This document shows, piece after piece, positions 17,464 to 26,115 of a DNA stretch of 64,000 nucleotides. Each line of letters starts with the position of its first letter. Position 1 is the first letter of the stretch. Under the pieces are notes generated by a model. The model was given only the letters and a program-made list of their open reading frames with translations. It was not told the origin of the DNA and did not search any database. Both the position numbers and the translations under genes were made by a program. The DNA lies in contig CP025095.1 in the NCBI GenBank assembly GCA_002831545.1, positions 434,001 to 498,000 of the forward strand, in the 5' to 3' direction. Source of the DNA: Streptococcus suis. Its GTDB lineage: Bacteria > Bacillota > Bacilli > Lactobacillales > Streptococcaceae.

Positions 17464-17874
17464 ATGATTCAACCCATTATGAAAGATATTTTCTTCCTGC
17501 AACAAAAGTCTGAGCCTGCGACTCAGCTAGATGTACAGGTCGGTCAGGATTTGCAGGATACTTTGTCAGCCAACGCTCACGCCTGCGTGGGCATGGCGGC
17601 CAACATGATTGGCATCAAAAAGCGGATTATCATCGTCAACATGGGTTTTACCAACCTGATCATGTACAATCCCGTCCTCATCAGCAAGGCCAAGCCCTAT
17701 CAGACCGAGGAAGGCTGCCTGTCGCTGGAAGGTACCCGCCTGATGACACGCTATCAGGAGATTGAAGTGGAGTTTTTTGATGCTTCTTGGAAAAAGCAGA
17801 GCCTAAAGCTGACAGACTTCCAAGCCCAGATTGTTCAGCATGAACTGGATCATTTGGAAGGGATTATCATCTAA
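17464..17874 (+). CDS. def: Peptide deformylase-like protein (short paralogue)
   Basis: The 136-aa protein has the PDF metal site: Cys85 in EGCLS (83-87) and HELDH (126-130). Motif I reads GMAANMIG (43-50), with Asn where housekeeping deformylases have the catalytic Gln (G-x-x-A-x-Q). Family knowledge: many Firmicutes carry such a second, divergent deformylase next to a full-length essential one. Activity is therefore uncertain. It has its own AAAGAGG site and a strong terminator directly after. Confidence 0.82.
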   Translation: MIQPIMKDIFFLQQKSEPATQLDVQVGQDLQDTLSANAHACVGMAANMIGIKKRIIIVNMGFTNLIMYNPVLISKAKPYQTEEGCLSLEGTRLMTRYQEIEVEFFDASWKKQSLKLTDFQAQIVQHELDHLEGIII

Positions 17875-17899
17875 ATCTACCGTCAGGTAGATTTTTTTA
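17873..17899 (+). terminator. Terminator after the deformylase-like gene
   Basis: Stem AATCTACC / GGTAGATT with loop GTCA, followed by TTTTT. Confidence 0.85.
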
Positions 17900-17905
17900 T
17901 CAAAA

Positions 17906-17922
17906 AGTCAAAAAAGGTCAAA
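17906..17922 (+). promoter_or_regulatory. CtsR box 1 of clpL
   Basis: AGTCAAA-AAA-GGTCAAA matches the CtsR heptad direct repeat (RGTCAAA-N3-RGTCAAA) perfectly. It lies just upstream of the clpL promoter. Confidence 0.82.
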
Positions 17923-17930
17923 CAAACCTA

Positions 17931-17959
17931 TTGACTTTTACTGACCAATGATGTAGAAT
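17931..17959 (+). promoter_or_regulatory. clpL promoter
   Basis: TTGACT (17931-17936), 17-bp spacer, TAGAAT (17954-17959). The -35 is part of a reverse-strand CtsR-like box (GGTCAGT-AAA-AGTCAAT, 17930-17946), so repressor binding would cover it. Confidence 0.75.
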
Positions 17960-17962
17960 AAG

Positions 17963-17989
17963 ATTCGTAAGGTAAAGGTCCTTACGAAT
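17963..17989 (+). other. Hairpin at the start of the clpL leader
   Basis: Perfect 10-bp inverted repeat ATTCGTAAGG / CCTTACGAAT with a 7-nt loop. It begins within a few bases of the expected transcript start and lacks a U-run, so it may stabilise the mRNA or act as a protein site. Confidence 0.55.
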
Positions 17990-18002
17990 TCTTTGATTAA
18001 AA

Positions 18003-18068
18003 GGTCAGTTTAGGTCAAACTAGAACGGTTTGACTTACTCTTGAACCTATTGGTCAGTAAAAGACAAA
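18003..18068 (+). promoter_or_regulatory. Additional CtsR-like boxes in the clpL leader
   Basis: GGTCAGT-TTA-GGTCAAA (18003-18019) and GGTCAGT-AAA-AGACAAA (18052-18068) each match the CtsR repeat with one or two differences. A further box, GGTCAGT-AAA-AGTCAAA, lies at 18235-18251 beyond the inserted repeat. Confidence 0.6.
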
Positions 18069-18085
18069 CTTCTAAGGAGGTTAGG

Positions 18086-18112
18086 ATGAAAGACAGGATT
18101 ATACCCTATTAG
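18086..18112 (+). other. Eight-codon reading frame with strong ribosome binding site
   Basis: AAGGAGG (18074-18080) precedes ATG 18086, which opens MKDRIIPY and then a stop. The stop lies at the left edge of repeat copy 2. Without the repeat the frame would also stop at once (TAT TAA), so it could be a genuine leader peptide or a start-like relic. Confidence 0.3.
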
Positions 18113-18216
18113 CGTCATTTAGTTTATCTTTTATTACTGCGTTAACTCGCTTTGCCGTACTCCAGTACTGCCTTCAGCTCGTTGCCTAGTACTAAAAGCA
18201 AACTAAAAGACTAAAT
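18109..18216. repeat. MITE-like repeat, family A, copy 2
   Basis: Shares with copy 1 the stretch GCGTTAACTCGCTTTGCCGT followed by ACTCCAGTACTGCC and a right arm CCTAGTACTAAAAG. The ends are inverted (TTAGCGTCATTTAGTTT and, reversed, TTTAGTCTTTTAGTTT). It separates the clpL promoter and three CtsR-like boxes from the clpL start codon. Confidence 0.85.
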
Positions 18217-18280
18217 CAATTTTTTTAAAACAAAGGTCAGTAAAAGTCAAAAAATAGAATTTATAAATGAGGTAACTACT

Positions 18281-20380
18281 ATGAACAACAATTTCAATAA
18301 CTTTAACAATATGGACGACATTTTCAATCAACTCATGGGCAACATGGGTGGCTACAGCACAGAACGTCGCCGTTATTCTATCAATGGGCGTGAAGTGACA
18401 CCAGAAGAATTTGCTATGTACCGTCAGACTGGTCGCCTGCCACAGACAGAAGAAGTGGCTCAAACACAGGCTAAAGGTCAGATAAAGTCAGACGGGATTC
18501 TTGCAAAACTTGGCCGCAATTTGACCCAAGATGCGCGTGAAGGTAAGTTGGATCCAGTCATTGGACGAAACAAGGAAATCCAAGAAACCTCTGAAATCCT
18601 AGCTCGTCGTACCAAGAACAACCCTGTTCTGGTCGGTGATGCGGGTGTCGGAAAGACAGCGGTAGTAGAAGGCTTGGCTCAAGCCATTGTCAATGGTGAT
18701 GTGCCAGCAGCTATTAAGAACAAGGAAATCATCTCCATCGACATTTCAGGCTTGGAAGCTGGGACTCAGTATCGTGGAGCTTTTGAGGAAAATGTGCAAA
18801 ATCTTGTGGATGAAGTCAAAAAAGCAGGAAATATCATTCTCTTCTTTGATGAAATTCATCAGATTTTGGGAGCTGGTAGCACTGGCGGAGACTCAGGTTC
18901 CAAGGGTTTAGCGGATATTCTCAAACCAGCTTTATCCCGTGGGGAATTGACGGTTATCGGTGCCACTACACAGGACGAATACCGCAATACCATTCACAAG
19001 AACGCCGCTCTGGCTCGTCGTTTCAATGAAGTCAAGGTTAATGCTCCGTCCGCAGAAGACACCTACCAGATTTTGAAAGGGATCAAGCCGCTTTATGAAG
19101 CCCACCACAATATTGAATTGCCAGATGAGGTTTTGAGAGCTGCGGTTGATTATTCCGTCCAATATATTCCACAACGTAGCTTGCCTGATAAGGCTATTGA
19201 CCTGGTCGATGTGACCGCTGCACACTTGGCTGCACAACATCCTGTGACAGATATTCAGACCTTGGAAGCAGAAATGGCTGAGGCAAAACAGTTGCAGTTG
19301 GAAGCGGCTGAAAAAGAGGATTATGAAAAAGCCTTGAATGAAAAGGTCCGTATTGATAAGCTACAAAAGCAGATTGATAATCATACAGAGCAACAGAAAG
19401 TGGTGGCGACTGTTAATGATGTGGCTCAAGCAGTTGAACGCATGACAGGTATTCCTGTTTCCCAAATGGGAGCCTCAGATATCGAACGACTCAAGGAATT
19501 GAAAAATCGTCTGGCAGCTAAGGTTATCGGTCAAGACGATGCGGTGGAAGCTGTATCCCGTGCCATTCGTCGGAATCGTGCAGGTTTTGATGACGGAAAC
19601 CGTCCGATTGGTTCCTTCCTCTTTGTCGGTCCGACAGGTGTAGGTAAGACCGAGTTGGCAAAACAGTTAGCGCTAGACTTGTTTGGTAACAAGGATGCCA
19701 TTATTCGTTTGGATATGTCTGAATACAGCGATCGGACAGCCGTTTCCAAATTAATCGGTACCACAGCTGGTTACATTGGCTACGATGACAATTCCCATAC
19801 TCTCACCGAACGTGTCCGCCGCAATCCTTACTCCATTGTCCTCTTGGATGAGATTGAAAAGGCAGATCCGCAAGTGATTACCCTTCTCTTGCAAGTGCTA
19901 GATGATGGTCATTTGACTGATGGACAGGGCAACCAAGTTAACTTTAAGAATACCATTATCATCGCTACATCTAATGCAGGTTTTGGTTATGGAATGGCAG
20001 AAGGTGAAGAAAATCAAGACATCATGGACCGCATCGCACCATTCTTCCGTCCGGAGTTTCTCAATCGTTTCAATGCAGTTATCGAATTCAAGCACTTGGA
20101 TAAAGATGATCTCAAAGCCATTGTAGAATTACTCTTGGCCCAGGTCAATAATACCCTGGCGAAGAAAGGTATCCAATTAACGGTAACGGAAGCTGCCAAA
20201 GAATTCTTGATGGAAGAAGGCTATGACAAGGCCATGGGAGCTCGTCCTCTGCGCCGTGTGATTGAAAATCAGATTCGAGACAAGGTAACAGATTACTATT
20301 TGGATCATGTTGATGTCAAATATCTGGAAGCGGATGTGGTTGATGGAAGCATCCAAATAAAAGAGCAAAGCTTTGCTTAA
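18281..20380 (+). CDS. clpL: ATP-dependent Clp protease ATP-binding subunit ClpL
   Basis: HSP100 disaggregase/chaperone of Gram-positive cocci, induced by heat and other stress. The 699-aa chain starts with a short Asn-rich N-terminus (no ClpN repeat), has AAA+ domain 1 (Walker A GDAGVGKT 119-126, Walker B ILFFDEIH 186-193), a UVR-like coiled middle region (330-375), AAA+ domain 2 (GPTGVGKT 450-457, ILLDEIE-type Walker B), and a C-terminal D2-small domain. The short middle region and the N-terminus distinguish it from ClpC and ClpE. GAGG precedes the ATG. CtsR-type operators upstream fit known streptococcal clpL regulation. Confidence 0.95.
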   Translation: MNNNFNNFNNMDDIFNQLMGNMGGYSTERRRYSINGREVTPEEFAMYRQTGRLPQTEEVAQTQAKGQIKSDGILAKLGRNLTQDAREGKLDPVIGRNKEIQETSEILARRTKNNPVLVGDAGVGKTAVVEGLAQAIVNGDVPAAIKNKEIISIDISGLEAGTQYRGAFEENVQNLVDEVKKAGNIILFFDEIHQILGAGSTGGDSGSKGLADILKPALSRGELTVIGATTQDEYRNTIHKNAALARRFNEVKVNAPSAEDTYQILKGIKPLYEAHHNIELPDEVLRAAVDYSVQYIPQRSLPDKAIDLVDVTAAHLAAQHPVTDIQTLEAEMAEAKQLQLEAAEKEDYEKALNEKVRIDKLQKQIDNHTEQQKVVATVNDVAQAVERMTGIPVSQMGASDIERLKELKNRLAAKVIGQDDAVEAVSRAIRRNRAGFDDGNRPIGSFLFVGPTGVGKTELAKQLALDLFGNKDAIIRLDMSEYSDRTAVSKLIGTTAGYIGYDDNSHTLTERVRRNPYSIVLLDEIEKADPQVITLLLQVLDDGHLTDGQGNQVNFKNTIIIATSNAGFGYGMAEGEENQDIMDRIAPFFRPEFLNRFNAVIEFKHLDKDDLKAIVELLLAQVNNTLAKKGIQLTVTEAAKEFLMEEGYDKAMGARPLRRVIENQIRDKVTDYYLDHVDVKYLEADVVDGSIQIKEQSFA

Positions 20381-20396
20381 AAATAGTGAAGAATTT

Positions 20397-20432
20397 GAAA
20401 AATCGGATAGAAATATCTGATTTTTCTTTTTT
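20397..20432 (+). terminator. clpL terminator
   Basis: Stem GAAAAATCGGATA / TATCTGATTTTTC with loop GAAA, followed by TTTTTT. Confidence 0.85.
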
Positions 20433-20499
20433 GTTATTCGCTAACAAATGCTATAAAATAGGCCTTCTAGAGCATATTAAAACTTTTTTTATAAAATCC

Positions 20500-20528
20500 T
20501 TGACAAATGCAAACGTTTGCGTTAAACT
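20500..20528 (+). promoter_or_regulatory. malQP promoter with MalR/CcpA-type operator in the spacer
   Basis: TTGACA (20500-20505), 17-bp spacer, TAAACT (20523-20528). The spacer holds the perfect palindrome GCAAACGTTTGC (20509-20520), the kind of site bound by LacI/GalR regulators such as MalR or CcpA. A second palindrome, AAAACGTTTT (20551-20560), overlaps the ribosome binding region 41 bp downstream. Confidence 0.78.
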
Positions 20529-20561
20529 ATATTCGTAACCGACAGAAAGGAAAACGTTTTT

Positions 20562-22070
20562 ATGACAAATCGTACCAGTGGAATTTTGATGCATATTACC
20601 TCACTTCCAGGTAAGTTTGGTATTGGTACTTTTGGACAGTCTGCCTATGATTTTGTAGATTTCTTGGTGGAAACCAAGCAAACCTACTGGCAGATTTTAC
20701 CACTAACAACTACAAGCTATGGAGATTCTCCTTACCAGTCTTTCTCTGCTATTGCAGGAAATACACACTTGATAGACTTTGACCTCTTGGTTGAGGATGG
20801 CTTATTGGCAACAGAAGATTTCCAAGATGTAAATTTTGGAGATAATCCTGAAAAAGTAGACTATGCTCTTATCTATCAAGTTCGTCGACCAATTTTGGAG
20901 AAGGCAGTTCAAGCATTTTTACAAGATGATAAGAAGAAAGCTGCTTTTCTAGAGTTTGAAAAGGCTAACTCATCTTGGTTGACAGATTATGCTGAGTTCA
21001 TGGCTATCAAGGAATACTTTGGTAATAAAGCTCTCCAAGAATGGGAAGATAAAAAAGTTGTAGCTCGCAACGAGGAAGCTCTTGATAAGTACCGCTTAGA
21101 ATTGGCAAATCAAATCGACTACTACAAAGTCACACAGTATTTCTTCTTCAGCCAATGGAAACAATTGAAAGAATATGCCAACAAACACCACATCAAAATC
21201 ATCGGAGACATGCCAATCTATGTTTCTGCTGATAGCGTTGAAGTGTGGACAAAACCCCAACTATTCAAATTGGACAGTGAACGCAAGCCGCTTTATGTAG
21301 CAGGTGTACCAGCTGATAACTTCTCGGCAGATGGTCAATTATGGGGAAATCCTATTTATGATTGGCCAGAACATGAAAAAACAGGCTATAACTGGTGGAT
21401 TTATCGTATCCATGAAAGTTTCAAACTTTATGATGTCCTTCGGATTGACCATTTCAAAGGTTTCTCAGACTTCTGGCAAGTTGATGGTAAGGCAGAAGTA
21501 GCTAAGGTTGGAACTTGGGAACCAGGTCCTGGCTACAATCTCTTTAAGGCTGTCAAAGAAACACTTGGAGACCTTCCAATCATTGCAGAAGACCTTGGAA
21601 ACATTGACGCTAAAGCTCGCAAATTGCTTGCGGATTGTGGCTATCCAGGCATGAAAATCTTAGAATTTGGTTTCTTTGATGTAACGGGTAAGAGTATCGA
21701 TGCTCCACACCGTTGCATTCCAAATTCAGTTGCCTACACTGGAACTCACGATAATGAGGTTGTCAATGGCTGGTACAACAATCTTGATCCAGAACAACAA
21801 GAATACGTGGATGCCTACAGCAACCGTAAGCCGATTGAAAAAGTTAGCCAAGCTATGCTCCGTATGCTGTTTGCAACAGTGAGTGATACAGCTATTGCAA
21901 CCATGCAAGACGTCCTAGACTTGGGTGAAGAAAGTCGAATGAATATGCCGTCAACTATCGGTGGAAACTGGGAATGGCGCATGAAAGCTGAAGACTTGAC
22001 CCAAGAACGCAAAGACTTCTTGACAAAAATGACATTACTATACCAACGAGGAAATGAAAACCATGACTAA
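20562..22070 (+). CDS. malQ: 4-alpha-glucanotransferase (amylomaltase)
   Basis: Cytosolic GH77 disproportionating enzyme that lengthens maltodextrins and releases glucose. The 502-aa protein begins [18 protein letters not shown] and has the GH77 signatures [27 protein letters not shown] (with the nucleophile Asp) and IIAEDLG (acid/base Glu). The length is standard for the bacterial type. It runs into malP with a short overlap, so the two act as an operon for maltodextrin use. Confidence 0.96.
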   Translation: MTNRTSGILMHITSLPGKFGIGTFGQSAYDFVDFLVETKQTYWQILPLTTTSYGDSPYQSFSAIAGNTHLIDFDLLVEDGLLATEDFQDVNFGDNPEKVDYALIYQVRRPILEKAVQAFLQDDKKKAAFLEFEKANSSWLTDYAEFMAIKEYFGNKALQEWEDKKVVARNEEALDKYRLELANQIDYYKVTQYFFFSQWKQLKEYANKHHIKIIGDMPIYVSADSVEVWTKPQLFKLDSERKPLYVAGVPADNFSADGQLWGNPIYDWPEHEKTGYNWWIYRIHESFKLYDVLRIDHFKGFSDFWQVDGKAEVAKVGTWEPGPGYNLFKAVKETLGDLPIIAEDLGNIDAKARKLLADCGYPGMKILEFGFFDVTGKSIDAPHRCIPNSVAYTGTHDNEVVNGWYNNLDPEQQEYVDAYSNRKPIEKVSQAMLRMLFATVSDTAIATMQDVLDLGEESRMNMPSTIGGNWEWRMKAEDLTQERKDFLTKMTLLYQRGNENHD

Positions 22071-24327
22071 ATTTACAACATTTGCAGAAACAAATACTTC
22101 GAAGAAATTAGCTGATTTGACAAATGAAGAAATCTATCTTCAACTGTTGAACTACGTAAAAGAAGCTGCAGCTTCAAAACCAAAAAACACAGGAAAACGT
22201 AAAGTTTACTATATCTCAGCTGAGTTCCTTATCGGTAAACTCTTGTCAAACAACTTGATTAACTTGGGCGTGTACAAAGACATTCAAGCAGAATTGGCAG
22301 CAGCTGGTAAATCATTGGCGCAGGTTGAAGATGTTGAACCAGAACCATCACTTGGTAACGGTGGTTTGGGACGTCTAGCTTCATGTTTCGTTGATTCTAT
22401 GTCAACACTTGCTATCAACGGTGAAGGTGTTGGTCTGAACTACCACTGTGGTCTTTTCCGCCAAGTATTTAAGAAAAATGAGCAAGAAGCAGAGCCAAAC
22501 TTCTGGATTGAAAATGATTCTTGGTTGATTCCAACAACTATCAGCTATGATGTTCCATTCAAAAACTTCACTTTGAAATCAAAATTGGATCGTCTTGATA
22601 TTCTTGGCTATAAAAAAGAGACTAAGAACTACCTCAATTTGTTTGATATTGAGTCAGTAAACTATGACTTGATTACAGACGGTATTTCATTTGACAAGAC
22701 TGATATTAAAGAAAACTTGACACTCTTCTTGTACCCAGATGATTCTGATAAGAATGGTGAATTGCTCCGTATCTACCAACAATATTTCATGGTATCAAAT
22801 GCAGCTCAACTTTTGATTGATGAAGCAATTGAGCGCGGTTCAAACTTGCATGACTTGGCTGACTACGCTTATGTGCAAATCAACGATACTCACCCATCAA
22901 TGGTGATTCCTGAGTTGATCCGTCTTTTGACTGAAAAGCATGGTATTGAATTTGCGGAAGCAGTTGCCATCGTTAAGAATATGACTGGTTACACAAACCA
23001 CACTATCTTGGCGGAAGCACTTGAAAAATGGCCACTTGAGTTCCTTGAAGAAGTGGTGCCGCACTTGGTTGATATTATCAAAGAATTGGATGCCCTTATT
23101 CGTGCAGAAATTAAAGACCCAGCAGTCCAAATCATTGATGAATCAGGTCGTGTACACATGGCTCACATGGATATCCACTTCTCTAACTCAGTGAACGGTG
23201 TAGCTGCGCTTCACACAGAAATCCTCAAAAACTCTGAATTGAAAGCTTTCTACGAGCTTTACCCAGAAAAATTCAACAATAAAACAAACGGTATCACTTT
23301 CCGCCGTTGGTTGGAATTTGCCAACCAAGACCTTGCAGACTATATCAAGGAATTGATTGGCGATGAGTACTTAACAGATGCGACTAAACTTGAGAAATTG
23401 CTGGCCTTTGCTGATGACAAAGAAGTTCATGCTAAGTTGGCGGAAATCAAACACAACAACAAATTGGCTCTCAAACGTTATTTGAAAGACAATAAGGGTA
23501 TCGAGTTGGACGAAAACTCTATCATTGATACACAAATCAAACGTTTCCACGAGTACAAACGCCAACAAATGAACGCCTTGTATGTCATCCACAAGTATCT
23601 TGAAATCAAGAATGGTAATCTGCCAAAACGTAAAATCACGGTTATCTTCGGTGGTAAGGCAGCTCCAGCTTACGTGATTGCCCAAGACATTATCCACTTG
23701 ATTCTCTGCTTGTCTGAGTTGATCAACAACGACCCAGAAGTCAGCAAGTACCTCAACGTTCACTTGGTAGAAAACTACAATGTGACAGTTGCTGAGAAAC
23801 TCATCCCTGCAACAGATATTTCAGAACAAATCTCATTGGCTTCTAAAGAAGCGTCAGGTACTGGTAACATGAAATTCATGTTGAACGGTGCATTGACACT
23901 TGGTACCATGGACGGTGCCAACGTTGAGATTGCTGAGTTGGCTGGTATGGACAACATCTATACATTTGGTAAAGATTCAGATACCATCATCGACTTGTAC
24001 GATAAGGCTGGTTACGTATCTGCGGACTACTACAATGGCGATGCCAATATCAAGCGTGCAGTTGATTTTATCGTCAGCGATGAGGTAAAAGCACTTGGTA
24101 ACGAAGAACGTCTTGGTCGTCTGCACCATGAATTGATTTCGAAAGACTGGTTCATGACCTTGATTGACTTGGCTGAATACATTGAAGTCAAGGAGCAAGT
24201 CTTTGCAGACTACGAAGATCAAGATTCATGGAACAAGAAAGTTGTTCACAACATCGCCAAAGCTGGATTCTTCTCATCTGACCGTACAATCGAGCAGTAC
24301 AACGAAGACATCTGGCACAGTAAATAA
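22063..24327 (+). CDS. malP: Maltodextrin (glycogen) phosphorylase
   Basis: GT35 enzyme that releases glucose-1-phosphate from maltodextrins, working with MalQ. The pyridoxal-phosphate lysine lies in [14 protein letters not shown] near the C-terminus, and the N-terminal [12 protein letters not shown] and NYHCGLFRQ segments are typical. ATG 22063 is preferred over ATG 22054 because GAGG (22049-22052) is correctly spaced from it, giving 754 aa, close to the streptococcal norm. The gene overlaps the malQ stop. Confidence 0.95.
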   Translation: MTKFTTFAETNTSKKLADLTNEEIYLQLLNYVKEAAASKPKNTGKRKVYYISAEFLIGKLLSNNLINLGVYKDIQAELAAAGKSLAQVEDVEPEPSLGNGGLGRLASCFVDSMSTLAINGEGVGLNYHCGLFRQVFKKNEQEAEPNFWIENDSWLIPTTISYDVPFKNFTLKSKLDRLDILGYKKETKNYLNLFDIESVNYDLITDGISFDKTDIKENLTLFLYPDDSDKNGELLRIYQQYFMVSNAAQLLIDEAIERGSNLHDLADYAYVQINDTHPSMVIPELIRLLTEKHGIEFAEAVAIVKNMTGYTNHTILAEALEKWPLEFLEEVVPHLVDIIKELDALIRAEIKDPAVQIIDESGRVHMAHMDIHFSNSVNGVAALHTEILKNSELKAFYELYPEKFNNKTNGITFRRWLEFANQDLADYIKELIGDEYLTDATKLEKLLAFADDKEVHAKLAEIKHNNKLALKRYLKDNKGIELDENSIIDTQIKRFHEYKRQQMNALYVIHKYLEIKNGNLPKRKITVIFGGKAAPAYVIAQDIIHLILCLSELINNDPEVSKYLNVHLVENYNVTVAEKLIPATDISEQISLASKEASGTGNMKFMLNGALTLGTMDGANVEIAELAGMDNIYTFGKDSDTIIDLYDKAGYVSADYYNGDANIKRAVDFIVSDEVKALGNEERLGRLHHELISKDWFMTLIDLAEYIEVKEQVFADYEDQDSWNKKVVHNIAKAGFFSSDRTIEQYNEDIWHSK

Positions 24328-24336
24328 TCCAAAACA

Positions 24337-24369
24337 AAAGAATGTTTCCGAGTGGGAACATTCTTTTTT
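24337..24369 (+). terminator. malP terminator
   Basis: 13-bp stem AAAGAATGTTTCC / GGGAACATTCTTT (one wobble) with loop GAGT and a run of T. The reverse-strand regulator gene ends 15 bp beyond it. Confidence 0.85.
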
Positions 24370-24383
24370 GGTATATTTAGTTT

Positions 24384-25091
24384 TTACCGTTTGGCCATAG
24401 ATACAAAGGTCACCTTGTCTGGTCGATAGGTGATGGTTCCGTACTGAAAAGGACGGCCGTCTGCTAAATAGGTGGTACTGGTAACGGAGACCACCATGTC
24501 GTAGCCTGCCAGGTCCAGCAGGCTTTTTTCTTCCTCCGTAGCAAAGCGGAAGGAAATTTCTCGGCGGGAATGGGAAATTTCTAAGCCAAGGTCGTTTTCC
24601 AAATACTGATAAATCGATTTTTCAGCGATTTCCTTACTGAGATAGGGGACAATTCTGCGATCAAAGTAGGAAATCTCATACTCTAATCGTTCTCCATCAA
24701 TAGTCCGAACGCGGCTGACACGGTAGAGATCCGTTTTTTTATCCACTTCCAATTCTTTCATGACCTCTGGCTGACCTTGGACAATATAGAGGTTGGTCAA
24801 TTCGGTCTGGACTTGATGGTGGGCAGAGCGGTTGAGTTCGCTGACGGTTTTCAATTCGGATACAAATGGTTTTCTGACCAGGTTATGGTCCAAAATAATT
24901 GAGTTTCGTCCCTGACGTTTTTGGATATAGCCATCCATCTCCAACAGCGATAGGGCCTTGCGGATGGTGTCCTTGGAATAGGAGTAAATCTCCATCAGTT
25001 CATTTTCTGTAGGCATCTCTTGATTGGCCTGCCAGATATTTTGTTCAATTTTTTCCTTGATGTCAGCGTAGACTTTCTTGTATTTACTCAT
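24384..25091 (-). CDS. GntR family regulator, HutC/UTRA type
   Basis: The N-terminal winged helix (about 1-70, YKKVYADIKEKIEQ...TIRKALSLLEMDGYIQKRQG) is followed by a UTRA effector domain (85-235, with RVSRVRTIDGERLEYEISYF and GTITYRPDKVTF). UTRA regulators usually sense sugar phosphates. The gene is divergent from an EEP hydrolase and a PTS permease and so probably controls them. It resembles TreR in architecture, but no trehalose gene is in view, so the effector is left open. Confidence 0.88.
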   Translation of the reverse strand: MSKYKKVYADIKEKIEQNIWQANQEMPTENELMEIYSYSKDTIRKALSLLEMDGYIQKRQGRNSIILDHNLVRKPFVSELKTVSELNRSAHHQVQTELTNLYIVQGQPEVMKELEVDKKTDLYRVSRVRTIDGERLEYEISYFDRRIVPYLSKEIAEKSIYQYLENDLGLEISHSRREISFRFATEEEKSLLDLAGYDMVVSVTSTTYLADGRPFQYGTITYRPDKVTFVSMAKR

Positions 25092-25124
25092 TGGGGGTAA
25101 CTTCCTAGCTTGCTATTTACCGCT

Positions 25125-25153
25125 AGTATATCATAAAAAATGCCAAAGGTCAG
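25125..25153 (-). promoter_or_regulatory. Promoter of the GntR regulator
   Basis: On the minus strand: CTGACC (25153-25148), 17-bp spacer, TATACT (25130-25125). Confidence 0.55.
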
Positions 25154-25173
25154 TATTCTAAGTCTAGACAAAC

Positions 25174-25185
25174 TTTTACGTAAAA
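25174..25185. promoter_or_regulatory. Perfect palindrome in the divergent regulator/PTS region
   Basis: TTTTACGTAAAA is a perfect 12-bp palindrome between the two divergent promoters. A half-copy, CCGTAAAAC, follows at 25200-25208 next to the PTS -35. It is a candidate operator of the neighbouring GntR protein or of a LacI-type regulator. Confidence 0.5.
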
Positions 25186-25210
25186 CCAATAAAATTATTC
25201 CGTAAAACTA

Positions 25211-25239
25211 TTGACACTTGAAAACGTTTACGTTATAAT
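25211..25239 (+). promoter_or_regulatory. Consensus promoter of the EEP-PTS operon with cre-like operator
   Basis: TTGACA (25211-25216), exactly 17 bp, TATAAT (25234-25239). The spacer contains TTGAAAACGTTTACG, a cre/MalR-like site. A related TTGAAAAGGTTTTAC lies 33 bp downstream (25251-25265), repeating the two-operator layout seen at malQP. Confidence 0.8.
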
Positions 25240-25287
25240 AAGGCTACAAGTTGAAAAGGTTTTACTAAGTAAATAGAAAGGAGAGAT

Positions 25288-26079
25288 ATGAAATTACTAA
25301 CAGTCAATGTTCATGCTTGGCTAGAAGAGGACCAGCATGAGAAATTGGATATTTTAGCTCAGACCATTGCCCAAAAGCAATACGATGTGATTGCTCTTCA
25401 GGAAGTCAACCAGTTGATGACAAGTCCTCTGGTGACCAAGGACTTACGGCAAGACAATTATGGTCTGGTCCTGCTTGAGAAACTAAGAGAGCTTGGAGTG
25501 ACAGACTATTCCTATTTCTGGTCCAATTCCCATATTGGTTACGATAGGTACGATGAAGGGATTGCCTTCTTGACCAAACTACCTGTCTACGAAGTGGATG
25601 CCTTCTATTGTAGTCAGAACCAAGACCTGACATCAATCTTATCTAGAAAAATCATCGGTTTGACGGTCTTGTATGAGAAGGAATTGATCGACCTGTATTC
25701 TTGTCATATCAACCTTCCTGACAGTAAAGAAGAAAATCAGCTAGATAATATCCGCTCGATTGTGGAACGGACAAGTTCGGGGCACTTGAAAATTCTAATG
25801 GGAGATTTCAATACGGATGCCCTGTCGGATCCACAAGCCTATCAAGCTATCAAGAATCTAGGTCTTTATGATAGTTATGATTTGGCAGAGGAAAAGGATG
25901 CAGGTATCACCGTTGAAAAAGCCATAGATGGATGGGCAGGTCATAGTCAGGAAAAACGTCTGGACTATGTGTTTTTAAACCAAGAAAGACAGGTTCAATC
26001 CAGTCGTGTGATTTTCAATGGAGATAATCTTCCCATTATTTCAGACCACTTTGGTGTGGAAGTTAACATTAGTATTTAA
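25288..26079 (+). CDS. Endonuclease/exonuclease/phosphatase (EEP) family hydrolase
   Basis: The 263-aa protein has the EEP fold: metal-binding Glu in IALQEVNQ (about 34-41), GDFNTDALSD, and the C-terminal SDHFGVEVNI. EEP proteins cleave phosphodiester or phosphomonoester bonds in DNA, sugars, phospholipids or nucleotides. Its place ahead of a PTS permease under a sugar-type promoter suggests a sugar-phosphate or nucleotide substrate, but this is inference. No signal peptide is present, so it is cytosolic. Confidence 0.85.
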   Translation: MKLLTVNVHAWLEEDQHEKLDILAQTIAQKQYDVIALQEVNQLMTSPLVTKDLRQDNYGLVLLEKLRELGVTDYSYFWSNSHIGYDRYDEGIAFLTKLPVYEVDAFYCSQNQDLTSILSRKIIGLTVLYEKELIDLYSCHINLPDSKEENQLDNIRSIVERTSSGHLKILMGDFNTDALSDPQAYQAIKNLGLYDSYDLAEEKDAGITVEKAIDGWAGHSQEKRLDYVFLNQERQVQSSRVIFNGDNLPIISDHFGVEVNISI

Positions 26080-26115
26080 AGGTCAACTGACCAAGAAAAA
26101 ATTTAGGAGAAACAC

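Noticed and set aside
20529..20536. TACGAATA (competence cin-box-like) on the minus strand near malQ
   Set aside because: It points away from malQ into the clpL terminator with no gene behind it, so it is probably chance.
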